Assembly: GCA_016793775.1 (NCBI GenBank)
Contig: JAEULK010000017.1
Location: 1-64,000, forward strand
From: Sphingopyxis sp.
GTDB lineage: Bacteria; Pseudomonadota; Alphaproteobacteria; Sphingomonadales; Sphingomonadaceae
Direction of reading: 5' to 3'
Length of the DNA: 64,000 nt
Shown: in pieces, positions 35,744-44,626 of the stretch
Layout: each line of letters begins with the position of its first letter
How positions within the stretch are numbered: the stretch's first letter is position 1
Program-made: the position numbers and the translations under genes
The notes under the pieces: model-generated
The model's database searches: none
Seen by the model: only the letters and a program-made list of their open reading frames with translations
Told to the model about the DNA's origin: nothing

Positions 35744-36539
35744 TTGCCGGATATCCGGTTGGGGGCGCCCAGGCGGTGTTCGTCGGGAAAGCGGCGGGGG
35801 GGTCGGCGAGGGCGATCGCGGCGCCGATCAGGATCATCGTCGGGGCATGGGCGGCGAACGACCTTGTCGCCAGTTCGAGCAGGTCGAGCCGCGTCGCGAG
35901 TCGTCGCTCCTCGGGCGCGCTGACATCGCATGCGATCATCACCGGCGTGTCGCTCCGCATGCCGGCGCGCATGAGCCCGCGCATGATCTCGCCCGCCGCG
36001 TCGCGCCCCATGTAGAAGGCGAGCGTCGATCCACCCTGTGCGAGCGATGCCCAGTCGATATCGAGTGCCGCGCCGCGCTTGCTATGCGCCGTAACGAACC
36101 GGACGTCGCGCGCGACACCGCGAAGCGAGAGCGACATGCCCGCCGAAGCGGCGGCGGCGCTCGCCGCGGTTATGCCGGGGCAGAGACGGACGGCAAAGCC
36201 GGCATCGTGCAACGCCGAGATTTCCTCGGTCGCGCGGCCGAACAGCACCGGGTCGCCGCCCTTGAGGCGCACGACGCGCTTGCCCGCGCGCGCGGCGACG
36301 ACGAGCAAGGCGTCGATGGTCGCCTGATCCTTCGAATGGCGCCCCGAACGCTTACCGACGCTGATGCGTTCGGTGCGCTGGGGGATCAATGCGAGCACGC
36401 CGTCGCCCACAAGCGCGTCGTGGAAGACGATATCGGCGCGCTGGATCAGCCGTACCGCCTTAACGGTCAGCAGGTCGGGATCGCCGGGACCGGCGCCGAC
36501 GAGCCAGACCGTACCGGGTGCGAAATCGTCAGGCTGCAT
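35712..36539 (-). CDS. cobA: Uroporphyrinogen-III C-methyltransferase (siroheme synthesis)
   Basis: 275 residues, a single-domain SUMT. The S-adenosylmethionine sites VGAGPGDPDLLT and RLKGGDPVLFGR are clear, with PGITAASAAAASAG following. It makes precorrin-2, the first step to siroheme, the cofactor of the nitrite reductase in the same operon. Oxidation and iron insertion (the CysG N-terminal part) are not encoded here. It overlaps the nasA stop by 11 bases, so is the last gene of the nitrate operon. It overlaps the convergent luxR gene by 32 bases. Confidence 0.9.
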   Translation of the reverse strand: MQPDDFAPGTVWLVGAGPGDPDLLTVKAVRLIQRADIVFHDALVGDGVLALIPQRTERISVGKRSGRHSKDQATIDALLVVAARAGKRVVRLKGGDPVLFGRATEEISALHDAGFAVRLCPGITAASAAAASAGMSLSLRGVARDVRFVTAHSKRGAALDIDWASLAQGGSTLAFYMGRDAAGEIMRGLMRAGMRSDTPVMIACDVSAPEERRLATRLDLLELATRSFAAHAPTMILIGAAIALADPPAAFPTNTAWAPPTGYPAISAPRLPRSA

Positions 36540-39126
36540 TGCTGGTCTCCTCGGTCAGGATGCGCGTGAGCGCGGGGCGGCACGAGCCGCAGTTGGTGCC
36601 GGCGCCTAGTGCGGCACCGATCGCCGCGACGTCAGCCAGCTTCTGATCGCGGATAGCGGCGGCGATCGTTTTCAGGCCGAGGTCGAAGCAGACGCAGATG
36701 ATCGGGCCGCGGTCGGCCTGCACCCCAGGCGCGCGGCCAGCGAGCAGCGTCGGCGCGACCTGGGGTGCGGAAAGCTGAGCGATCAGCCAGTCGCGCGGCG
36801 GCAGTTCGCCGGTCTCGGTGACGAAGAGCGCGCCGGTGAGGCGGCCGTTCGCGACGATGGCGATGCGCCGCGTTCCGCGCGCGGCGTCCTGCGCCTCGAT
36901 GCGCTCGCCTTTGGGGAGCAGCGCTTCGATGCTCTTGAGATCGCCATTGCCCGCGAGTTCCCACAGCACCCCCGACGGGACCGCGACGCGCGTCGCCCAC
37001 AGGCAGCGCGGCGTTTCGGCGAGTTCGCGGGAGAGGAGCAGGAAGCCGCGCCACTTGGGGGTGACGGCGGCGATCGCGGCGGGGGTGCGCTTGAACCCCG
37101 GCTGGCCCGACACCGGATCGACGAGCGGACGGGGGAGCAGGCCGGTGCGCCCGCCGCTCGCGGTGCGGTCGGTCCAGTGGATCGGGACGAACAGTTCGCC
37201 CGGGCGCTGGCCGGGATGGAAGGCGACCCGATAGAGGCTGTCGCCCTGCGGGGTTTCGACGCGCGCGAGGCCGCCGTCGCTGAGGCCGAGGCGCGCGCCG
37301 TCGTCGGGATGGGTCTCGACCAGCGGCTCCTCGCGGTGGCGCGCGAGCTTCGGCGCGAGGCCGGTGCGCGTCATACTGTGCCACTGGTCGCGGTAGCGTC
37401 CGGTATTGAGCGTCAGGGGCCATTTGGCGAGCGGTTCGGGCAGCGGCTTTTGCGCGACGGGGACGAGGCGCGCGCGGCCATCGTCGGTCGAAAAGCGGCC
37501 GTCGGCGAAGGGGTGATCGCCACCCCAGCGGAACGGGGCCATCGCGTCATAGGCGACGGTACCGCCCTGTGCGGCGCCGGTCAGCGCGAAGAGGCGCGCT
37601 CCGTCATTGTCATAGGTCGAGAGGCGGCAATGCTCGCGCCAGATGTCGGCGGGGCGGTCGTAGGCGAAGGCGGTTTTCCACCCCATCCGCCGCCCGACCT
37701 CCTTGACGATCCACCAGTCGGGCATCGCCTCGCCGGGGAGCGGGAAGAGCGCGCGCTGGCGACTGATTGTGCGATCGCTGTTGGTCACGGTGCCGTCCTT
37801 TTCGCCCCATGCTGCGGCGGGCAGGCGAACATGCGCGAAGGCCCCTGTATCGGTTTGCTCGATCACGTCGCTGACGACGACGAAGGGACAGGACTTCAGC
37901 GCCTCGCGGACGCGGTTCGCATCGGGCATCGATACGGCGGGGTTGGTCGCCATGACCCACAGCGCCTTGATCCGGCCTTCACCGACAGCCCGGAAGAGAT
38001 CGACCGCCTTGAGGCCGGGCTTTTCGGCCATGGTTGGCGCGGCCCAGAAGCGCTGGACGCGCGCGCGATTTTCAGGCGCGAAGTCCATATGGGCGGCGAG
38101 CGTCGAGGCGAGGCCACCGACCTCGCGGCCGCCCATGGCGTTGGGCTGGCCGGTGATGGAGAAGGGCGCGGCGCCGGGCTTGCCGATGCGCGCGGTCGCG
38201 AGGTGGAGGTTGAGGATGGCGTTGACCTGGTCGGTGCCGGCAGTCGCCTGGTTGATACCCTGACTGAACAGCGTGACGGTGCGCGGGGTGCCCGCGAACT
38301 GCTCGTAGAAACGCCTGAGGTCGGCGGCCGGCACGTCGCATGTCCGTGCTACCGACCACAGGTCGTTCCCCTCTCCAAGCTGGTCCCAAAATTCGGTGGG
38401 GACCGCGACATGCGCGGCGAGATAGTCGTCGTCGACGATGCCGGTTTCGCGGCAATGCTGGAGCAGCCCGTTCATCAGCGCGACGTCGCTGCCGGGGCGG
38501 ATGGCGAGGTGCAGGTCGGCTTCCTCGGCGGTCTCGGTGCGACGCGGGTCGATGACGACCAGCTTGGCGCCGGCCTCGCAGCGCGCCCGGATGCGCTGAT
38601 AGACGATTGGATGGCACCAGGCAGTGTTTGATCCCACCAGCACGAACAGGTCGGCGGCGTCGAGGTCGTCATAGGTCGCAGGGACGATATCCTCGCCAAA
38701 GGCGCGGGTGTGGCCTGCGACCGCGCTCGACATGCAGAGGCGTGAATTGGTGTCGATGTTCGCGGTGCCGATGAAGCCCTTCATCAGCTTGTTCGCGACA
38801 TAATAGTCCTCAGTGAGCAGTTGGCCGGAGACGTAGAAGGCGACGCTGCCCGGGCCGTGGCGCGCGATGGTTTCGCGGAATTTCTTGGCGACGAGGTCGA
38901 GCGCCTTGTCCCAGCTCGCGCGCTTGTTGCCGATCATCGGATGGAGGAGGCGGCCTTCGAGGCCGACGGTCTCGCCGAGATGGGTGCCCTTCGAGCAGAG
39001 GCGGCCACGGTTGGCGGGATGGTCGGGGTCGCCTGCGATCTCGACGCTCCGCGCGCCGGTCACCGTCGCGCGGATGCCGCAGCCGACGCCGCAATAGGCG
39101 CAGGTCGTGCGGACGGCTTCCGTCAT
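36529..39126 (-). CDS. nasA: Assimilatory nitrate reductase, catalytic subunit (molybdopterin, with BFD-like tail)
   Basis: 865 residues. The N-terminal [4Fe-4S] site reads CAYCGVGCG at 9-17 plus a later cysteine in LCSKGTHLG. The molybdopterin domain follows, with QPNAMGGREVGG of the NasA/NapA type. The last 70 residues carry CVCFD and NCGSCRP, a BFD-like [2Fe-2S] domain that accepts electrons. Cytoplasmic, as no Tat signal is seen. The start ATG overlaps the nirD stop by one base. The enzyme turns nitrate into nitrite for NirBD. Confidence 0.92.
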   Translation of the reverse strand: MTEAVRTTCAYCGVGCGIRATVTGARSVEIAGDPDHPANRGRLCSKGTHLGETVGLEGRLLHPMIGNKRASWDKALDLVAKKFRETIARHGPGSVAFYVSGQLLTEDYYVANKLMKGFIGTANIDTNSRLCMSSAVAGHTRAFGEDIVPATYDDLDAADLFVLVGSNTAWCHPIVYQRIRARCEAGAKLVVIDPRRTETAEEADLHLAIRPGSDVALMNGLLQHCRETGIVDDDYLAAHVAVPTEFWDQLGEGNDLWSVARTCDVPAADLRRFYEQFAGTPRTVTLFSQGINQATAGTDQVNAILNLHLATARIGKPGAAPFSITGQPNAMGGREVGGLASTLAAHMDFAPENRARVQRFWAAPTMAEKPGLKAVDLFRAVGEGRIKALWVMATNPAVSMPDANRVREALKSCPFVVVSDVIEQTDTGAFAHVRLPAAAWGEKDGTVTNSDRTISRQRALFPLPGEAMPDWWIVKEVGRRMGWKTAFAYDRPADIWREHCRLSTYDNDGARLFALTGAAQGGTVAYDAMAPFRWGGDHPFADGRFSTDDGRARLVPVAQKPLPEPLAKWPLTLNTGRYRDQWHSMTRTGLAPKLARHREEPLVETHPDDGARLGLSDGGLARVETPQGDSLYRVAFHPGQRPGELFVPIHWTDRTASGGRTGLLPRPLVDPVSGQPGFKRTPAAIAAVTPKWRGFLLLSRELAETPRCLWATRVAVPSGVLWELAGNGDLKSIEALLPKGERIEAQDAARGTRRIAIVANGRLTGALFVTETGELPPRDWLIAQLSAPQVAPTLLAGRAPGVQADRGPIICVCFDLGLKTIAAAIRDQKLADVAAIGAALGAGTNCGSCRPALTRILTEETSNAA

Positions 39127-39467
39127 CAGGCGGCGGCCTTCAATGTGCCCGCGCGGCAGATGAGGACGCGGCCGCCGTCGATCTTGGCCGGCACGGTCGG
39201 GGTGCAGCCCTTGTCCTCGCCCAGCGCCTCGCCGGTCGACAGGCTGATCCGCCAATTGTGCAAGGGGCAGGCGACCGCACCGCCGTGGACGATGCCCTGC
39301 GAAAGGCGGCCATGCTTGTGCGGGCAGCGGTCGAGCAAGGCGAACACCTTGCCCTCGGCGGTGCGGAATACGGCGATGTCGTCGCCGCCCTCGACCTGCA
39401 CGGTGCGGCTGCCCCGGACCGGGATCTGGTCAACCCAGCCGATGTCGAGCCATTCGGCGGTGGTCAT
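39126..39467 (-). CDS. nirD: Nitrite reductase small subunit, Rieske-type
   Basis: 113 residues. The Rieske ligand pairs are complete: CPHKHG and CPLHNW. Several NirD proteins, including the enterobacterial one, have lost these ligands, so this copy may bind a [2Fe-2S] cluster. It partners NirB in NADH-dependent nitrite reduction to ammonium. Its start overlaps the nirB stop (ATGA), and its stop overlaps the nasA start. Confidence 0.9.
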   Translation of the reverse strand: MTTAEWLDIGWVDQIPVRGSRTVQVEGGDDIAVFRTAEGKVFALLDRCPHKHGRLSQGIVHGGAVACPLHNWRISLSTGEALGEDKGCTPTVPAKIDGGRVLICRAGTLKAAA

Positions 39468-41941
39468 GCGATTTCTCCCTGCGGGATGAAGCGCGCCATC
39501 GGCGCGTGGTGCTCGGCTTCGGCGCCCTCGGCGCGCTGTGCCCATGGGTCGTCCTGGCTAAAGCTTTGCGAGAAGAGGAAGCGAGCACGAAGCGCTTCGC
39601 GACCCATGGCATCGTCGACGATCCGCGCCTTGATATGCTCGATGCCGGCGCGCTCGATCCACGGCGCGGTTCGTTCGAGATAACGCGCCTCTTCGCGATA
39701 GAGCTGGATGAAGGCGGCGCAATAATCCATCGCCTCCTGCTCGGTCGCGACCTTGCAGAGCAGGTCGGTGGCGCGGACGTGGATGCCGCCATTGCCGCCG
39801 ACATGCAGCTCGTAGCCGCTGTCGACGCAGACGATACCGAAATCCTTGATCGTCGCCTCGGCGCAATTGCGCGGGCAGCCCGACACCGCGATCTTGAACT
39901 TGTGCGGCATCCAGCTGCCCCAGCTCATCCGTTCGAGCTTGACGCCGAGCCCGGTCGAATCCTGCGTGCCGAAGCGGCACCATTCGGACCCGACGCAGGT
40001 CTTCACCGTGCGCAGTGCCTTGCCATAGGCGTGGCCCGAGACCATGCCGACCGCATTGAGATCGGCCCACACCGCGGGCAGATCCTCCTTCCTGATCCCG
40101 AAGATGTCGAGCCGCTGGCCTCCGGTCACTTTGACCATCGGCGCGTTATATTTCTCGACGACATCGGCGATCGCGCGCAGCTCGGTCGGATTGGTGAGCC
40201 CGCCCCACATGCGCGGGACGACCGAATAGGTGCCGTCCTTCTGGATATTGGCGTGGAGGCGCTCGTTGACGAAGCGGCTTTGCTGGTCGTCGACATAGTC
40301 GCCGGGCAGCGCGCAGAGCAGATAGTAGTTGAGCGCCGGGCGGCACGAGGAGCAGCCGTCGGGGGTCGTCCAGTGGAGCTTCTGCATCACCTCGGGGATC
40401 GAACGCATGCCTTGCGCGACGATCTCGCGGCGCACATCGTCGTGGCCGAAGCTGGTGCATTTGCACATCGTCTTCGGGCCCGACTGGACATCGTCGCCGA
40501 GGGTCAGCGCGAGCAGATTTTCGACCAGCCCGGTGCAAGACCCGCAGCTCGCCGACGCCTTGCAGGTGCCGCGCACCGCGTCGAGGCTGTGCGCGCCCTT
40601 GGCGATGCACGAGACGACCTGACCCTTGGCGACGCCGTTGCAGCCGCAGATCTCGGCATCGTCCGAGAGCGCCGCAACGGCCGCCTTAGGGTCCGCCGCG
40701 CCGCCTCCCGCGGCGAAGGCCTGACCGAAGATCAGCAGGTCGCGAAGGTCCGAGACGTCCTCTTGGCGTTTGAGCAGGTCGAAATACCAATTGCCGTCGG
40801 CGGTATCGCCATAGAGCACCGCGCCGACGATGCGGTCGTCCTTGACGATCACGCGCTTGTAGACGCCGCGCGAGGCGTCGCGGAGGACGATATCCTCGCA
40901 GCCGTCGCCGCCCGAGAAATCGCCCGCGGAGAAAACGTCGATGCCCGAGACCTTGAGTTTGGTCGAGGTGACCGAACCGCGATAGCCCGTCGGCGCTTCG
41001 ACGAGGCCGTCGGCGAGGCTGCGGCACATGTCCCACAAGGGTGCGACGAGGCCGTAGACCTGTCCGTCATGCTCGACGCATTCGCCGACCGCGAGCACGG
41101 CGGGGTCGCTGGTGACCATATGGTCGTCAACCTGGATGCCGCGCCCGACCGCGAGTCCCGCGTCGCGAGCGAGGGCGACCGAGGGGCGGATACCCACCGC
41201 CATGACGACGAGGCTGGCGGGGATGAGCGTGCCCTCCTTGAGTTTGACGCCCTCGACCTTGGCGTCGCCGACGATTTCGGCGGTGTCGGCGCCGGTCAGG
41301 ATCGTCTGGCCGCGCGCTTCGAGCGCGTTTTTGAGCAGCCAGCCGGCCGCCTCGTCGAGCTGGCGTTCCATCAGCGTGGGCATAAGGTGGATGACGGTGA
41401 CCTTCATGCCGCGCAGGCTGAGGCCGTGCGCCGCCTCGAGCCCGAGCAGGCCGCCGCCGATCACCACCGCGTCGCCGCCCGCGTCGGCCGCCGCCAGCAT
41501 CGTGTCGACATCGTCCATGTCGCGAAAGGCGATGACGCCGGGCAGGTCCTTGCCGGGGACGGGGATAATGAAGGGATCGGAGCCGGTCGCGATCAGCAGC
41601 CGATCATAGGTCTCGCTGAGCCCGCTGCGCGTCGTCACCGTCCTCGCGGCGCGGTCGATCGCCGCGACGGGGTCGCCCGCGACGAGCGCGATGCCATTGT
41701 CGGAGTACCATGCGGCGCCGTTGATCACGATGTCGTCGAAGCATTTCTCGCCCGCGAGCACGGGGGAGAGCATGATGCGGTTGTAATTGACCCGCGGTTC
41801 GGCGCCGAAAATCGTCACGCGGTAGCGGCTCGGATCGCGCGCAAGCAGTTCCTCGACCGCGCGGCAGCCGGCCATGCCGTTGCCGATGACGACCAGATGC
41901 TCGCGCGTGTCGGCGTCGGGTTTGAGGGGGCGGTGTTCCAT
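39464..41941 (-). CDS. nirB: NADH-dependent nitrite reductase, large subunit
   Basis: 825 residues. Order of domains: FAD/NADH reductase at about 15-330 (VVIGNGMAGCRAVEELL, then VVIGGGLLGLEAAHGL), two BFD-like cysteine segments (CGCNGVAKGQV, then CASCGSCTG-like and CKCTS), and the siroheme/[4Fe-4S] domain with TCVGSEWCRFG and SGCPRNCAEA, the four cysteines that hold the cluster. It reduces nitrite to ammonium with six electrons. The start overlaps the porin stop by one base. Confidence 0.95.
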   Translation of the reverse strand: MEHRPLKPDADTREHLVVIGNGMAGCRAVEELLARDPSRYRVTIFGAEPRVNYNRIMLSPVLAGEKCFDDIVINGAAWYSDNGIALVAGDPVAAIDRAARTVTTRSGLSETYDRLLIATGSDPFIIPVPGKDLPGVIAFRDMDDVDTMLAAADAGGDAVVIGGGLLGLEAAHGLSLRGMKVTVIHLMPTLMERQLDEAAGWLLKNALEARGQTILTGADTAEIVGDAKVEGVKLKEGTLIPASLVVMAVGIRPSVALARDAGLAVGRGIQVDDHMVTSDPAVLAVGECVEHDGQVYGLVAPLWDMCRSLADGLVEAPTGYRGSVTSTKLKVSGIDVFSAGDFSGGDGCEDIVLRDASRGVYKRVIVKDDRIVGAVLYGDTADGNWYFDLLKRQEDVSDLRDLLIFGQAFAAGGGAADPKAAVAALSDDAEICGCNGVAKGQVVSCIAKGAHSLDAVRGTCKASASCGSCTGLVENLLALTLGDDVQSGPKTMCKCTSFGHDDVRREIVAQGMRSIPEVMQKLHWTTPDGCSSCRPALNYYLLCALPGDYVDDQQSRFVNERLHANIQKDGTYSVVPRMWGGLTNPTELRAIADVVEKYNAPMVKVTGGQRLDIFGIRKEDLPAVWADLNAVGMVSGHAYGKALRTVKTCVGSEWCRFGTQDSTGLGVKLERMSWGSWMPHKFKIAVSGCPRNCAEATIKDFGIVCVDSGYELHVGGNGGIHVRATDLLCKVATEQEAMDYCAAFIQLYREEARYLERTAPWIERAGIEHIKARIVDDAMGREALRARFLFSQSFSQDDPWAQRAEGAEAEHHAPMARFIPQGEIA

Positions 41942-43143
41942 CAGAGCATCCAGTCCAGTTGCAGCCAGAATTTGTCGGTGTCGGTGGCGAAAGTGTCCGC
42001 GTCGTAATGCGCGTAACGGGCGGAGGTGGTGACTTTGCCGAGCTTGGCGCTCGCGAGCAGGTCGACCTCGTCGCCATAGGATCGCGAGGCGCGGTCGCTC
42101 CGATAGTCGTGCCAGACCGCCTGCAGCGTCACCGCCTTGAGCGGCCCCACTTCCTTCCAGCCCCAGCCCGCGCTCGCATAAAGGTCGCGTACGCCGTCGG
42201 GCGGGGTGGTGAGGAATTTGTCGGCCCAGCCCTGGAATTTGAACCCGGTCGCGAGTGGGGTCTGGAAGCTGGTGAGCGCTATCCCCTTGTCGGCGCCGAG
42301 TATCTCGTACCCGGCGCCGACCCGGGGGCCGCCAAGATCGACCGCGACATCGGCGAGCCAATAGTCGGCGGAATAATCGTTGGGGTTGCGGTGCCAGTCG
42401 GACTGGCGCGCGTAGCTCAGCTGCCAGGTGATCTTCGCCTTGCCGAGCGGCTGGTTGCCGTCGAGCCGCACGCCATAGCTCTGGCTCGACAGGCGGAAGC
42501 CCTGCATCGTGGCCTCGTCCTGATCGACCAGATAGGCGAAGGCGACCGCCTTGCCGATCGGCGTCGCGACGCTGGCATTGCCGAACAGATTGTCGCCCGA
42601 CACCGCCCCCTGCCGTGCGCCGGTGCCGTCGATGCCCCAGATGGTGCGGACGCTCCATACATAGGCCAGGTCGGCCTTGACCCCCTTGGTCGGTGTGATT
42701 TCGGCGCGGAGCGCGTCGAAGCTCTGGCCGTTCTGGCGGAAGGGGACGGCGCCGACGAAGCGTTCGTCGTCGAGCGCGATGCGCTGGCGCCCCGCAGTTA
42801 CCGCGAAGGTCGGCGCGGCGTAACGAAGCTGGGCGCGGGCGAGGGCGATATTCTCCGGATCGGCGACGAGTGGCCGCGCGGCGGCGCCGTGGAGACCGTC
42901 GAAATAGTCATCGACGAGGGCGAGATTGCCCTGGCCTTCGACGAGCGCCGACCAGCGCCTGGCCTTCGCCTCGACCCCGGCGCGGATGCGCAGGGTCAAG
43001 GCGTCGGCTTCGGCGGCGAGGCCGTCCTGGTCGACGCTCTCATAGCGGAGCCGGGCCTCGCCGAGCGGCTTGAGGGTGACGTCCTGGGCGTGCGCCGCCC
43101 CGGCCGGCGCAAGCGCCAGCAGCATGATGAGGGTGCGGGTCAT
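41941..43143 (-). CDS. Outer-membrane porin, alginate-export-like family, nitrate-cluster associated
   Basis: 400 residues with a signal peptide ending AHAQD (about 1-20). The rest is an alternating, aromatic-rich beta-barrel that ends in FWLQLDWML, as in outer-membrane channels. The fold belongs to the alginate export porin group. It lies between the nitrate transporter and nirB with overlaps on the nirB side, so I infer an outer-membrane pore for nitrate or nitrite. Alginate genes are absent here. Confidence 0.75.
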   Translation of the reverse strand: MTRTLIMLLALAPAGAAHAQDVTLKPLGEARLRYESVDQDGLAAEADALTLRIRAGVEAKARRWSALVEGQGNLALVDDYFDGLHGAAARPLVADPENIALARAQLRYAAPTFAVTAGRQRIALDDERFVGAVPFRQNGQSFDALRAEITPTKGVKADLAYVWSVRTIWGIDGTGARQGAVSGDNLFGNASVATPIGKAVAFAYLVDQDEATMQGFRLSSQSYGVRLDGNQPLGKAKITWQLSYARQSDWHRNPNDYSADYWLADVAVDLGGPRVGAGYEILGADKGIALTSFQTPLATGFKFQGWADKFLTTPPDGVRDLYASAGWGWKEVGPLKAVTLQAVWHDYRSDRASRSYGDEVDLLASAKLGKVTTSARYAHYDADTFATDTDKFWLQLDWML

Positions 43144-43146
43144 GGG

Positions 43147-44379
43147 TTAGATTCGCACGCCTTCGGCCGCACCCCAGGTCGCGCGCCACTGGCCCTTGAC
43201 GAAGATGAGCCCGACGAGCGCGACGACCGCTAGCCCGGCGAAGATGTAGAAGCCGGGGCCGAAGCTGCCGCTCCACTGCTTGGCGAAGCCCAAGGAGGAG
43301 GCGAGGTAGAAGCCGCCGACACCGCCCGCCATGCCGACGAGTCCGGTCATCACGCCGATCTCGGCCGAGAAGCGCTGCGGAACGAGCTGAAACACCGAGC
43401 CATTGCCGGTGCCTAGCGCGAGCATCGCGATGACGAACAGGGTCAGCGCGGCGGGCAGGTTTGCGGCCTGCGGCACGCCGGCGAGCGCCAGCGCGGCGAC
43501 GACGAAGACCATCATCAGCGCCTTGACCCCGCCGATGCGGTCGGCGAGCGCCCCGCCCATCGGGCGCACTAGCGATCCGGCAAAGACGCAGGCCGCGGTG
43601 CAATAGCCCGCCATCACGGGGGTGAGGTGGAATTGGTCGGTGAAATAGATGGGCAGCGAGGCGGCAAGCCCGACGAAGCCGCCGAAGGTCACCGAATAAA
43701 AGGCCATCAGCCACCAGGCATCGGCGCTCTTCAGCGGCTCGAAATAATCGACCAGCTTCTTCGGCGCGGGCGCATTGGGCGCGTCCTTGGCCATCACGAG
43801 ATAGACGAAGAAAACGATCGTCAGCGGTATGCAGACGAGGCCGAGCACCGCGTTCCAGCCGAACAGCTTGGCGAGGCCCGGAGCAAAGAGCGCGGCCAGC
43901 ACGGTGCCCGAATTGCCCATGCCGGCGAGGCCCATAGCCTTGCCCTGATGCTCGGGCGGATACCAACGGCTTGCGAGTGGCAGCGCGATGGCAAAGCTGG
44001 CGCCCGCAAAGCCTAGGATCACGCCGAGTGCGAGCGTCCCTGCGAAGCTGTGCACGCCCATGAACCAAGCCGTGAAAAGCCCCGCGATCACGATCACCTG
44101 GCTGATTGCGCCCGACCGCTTCGGCCCGATTCGGTCGACGAGGAGGCCGTTGACGACGCGCAGCAGCGCACCGGCAAGCGTCGGAACCGCGACCATCAGC
44201 CCTTTTTGCGCGGGAGACAGCCCCAAGTCTTCGGAGATTGCTGGCGCCAGCGGCCCGAGAATGACCCACACCATGAAGGCGAGATCGAAATAGAGAAAGG
44301 CAGCAATCAGCGTCGGCCAGTGGCCGCTCGCCCAGAAGCTCGATTTGGGTGCCGCAGCGCCCGTGGTTGCAGTCGTCAT
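43147..44379 (-). CDS. Nitrate/nitrite transporter, MFS family
   Basis: 410 residues from ATG 44379. Twelve membrane segments can be counted. The nitrate-signature region GFAGASFAIALPLASRWYPPEHQGKAMGLAGMGNSG lies at about 125-160; NarK/NasA-type carriers share this. It is the first gene after the NasT-type leader, so is the direct target of that control. It brings nitrate into the cytoplasm for the nasA and nirBD enzymes. Confidence 0.9.
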   Translation of the reverse strand: MTTATTGAAAPKSSFWASGHWPTLIAAFLYFDLAFMVWVILGPLAPAISEDLGLSPAQKGLMVAVPTLAGALLRVVNGLLVDRIGPKRSGAISQVIVIAGLFTAWFMGVHSFAGTLALGVILGFAGASFAIALPLASRWYPPEHQGKAMGLAGMGNSGTVLAALFAPGLAKLFGWNAVLGLVCIPLTIVFFVYLVMAKDAPNAPAPKKLVDYFEPLKSADAWWLMAFYSVTFGGFVGLAASLPIYFTDQFHLTPVMAGYCTAACVFAGSLVRPMGGALADRIGGVKALMMVFVVAALALAGVPQAANLPAALTLFVIAMLALGTGNGSVFQLVPQRFSAEIGVMTGLVGMAGGVGGFYLASSLGFAKQWSGSFGPGFYIFAGLAVVALVGLIFVKGQWRATWGAAEGVRI

Positions 44380-44626
44380 CGTCCGTCCCCTTGTGTGACG
44401 GGCAATAAAAAAGCCGCCAGGACGGCGGCCACGCGGGCGCATCCTGACGGCTTCATTGCCTGTTGGATTATGGGGAAAGGCTCCCCATGTGCCGCGCGGG
44501 CCAGCCCCCTCGTTGGAGCCGTCGCCGCGTTATCCTGCCCCGGCAGCCCTGCCGAGTGCAATTAAACTGCCTGATATTTAGGCACGCCGCAAGCGGTTAT
44601 TTCGCAGATGCAGCATAAATGTAAAG
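44380..44626 (-). promoter_or_regulatory. Leader of the nitrate operon, likely NasT (ANTAR) attenuator
   Basis: 247 bases between nasS and the transporter gene, with no supported gene. Read on the minus strand it holds a small hairpin (ATGGGGA at 44470-44476 with TCCCCAT at 44482-44488 on the plus strand) and then a strong intrinsic terminator. This order is the known NasT/NasR scheme, where an ANTAR protein binds a leader hairpin and stops terminator formation. nasT and nasS lie directly upstream. The exact ANTAR hairpin pair could not be resolved by eye. Confidence 0.65.
44407..44451 (-). terminator. Intrinsic terminator in the nitrate leader
   Basis: On the minus strand GCCGTCAGGA (44451-44442) pairs with TCCTGGCGGC (44422-44413), ten pairs with one G-T wobble, followed by six T (44412-44407). 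The flanking GGCAAT (minus 44460-44455) and ATTGCC (minus 44406-44401) can extend the stem. It stands 28 bases before the transporter start, so transcription must be let through for the operon to be made. Confidence 0.8.

Noticed and set aside
39506-42007. An 833-codon plus-strand gene opposite nirB
   Set aside because: Antisense shadow of a well-supported nitrite reductase.
44376-44561. A 61-codon peptide in the nitrate leader
   Set aside because: It overlaps the terminator hairpin and the transporter start codon and shows no coding bias.
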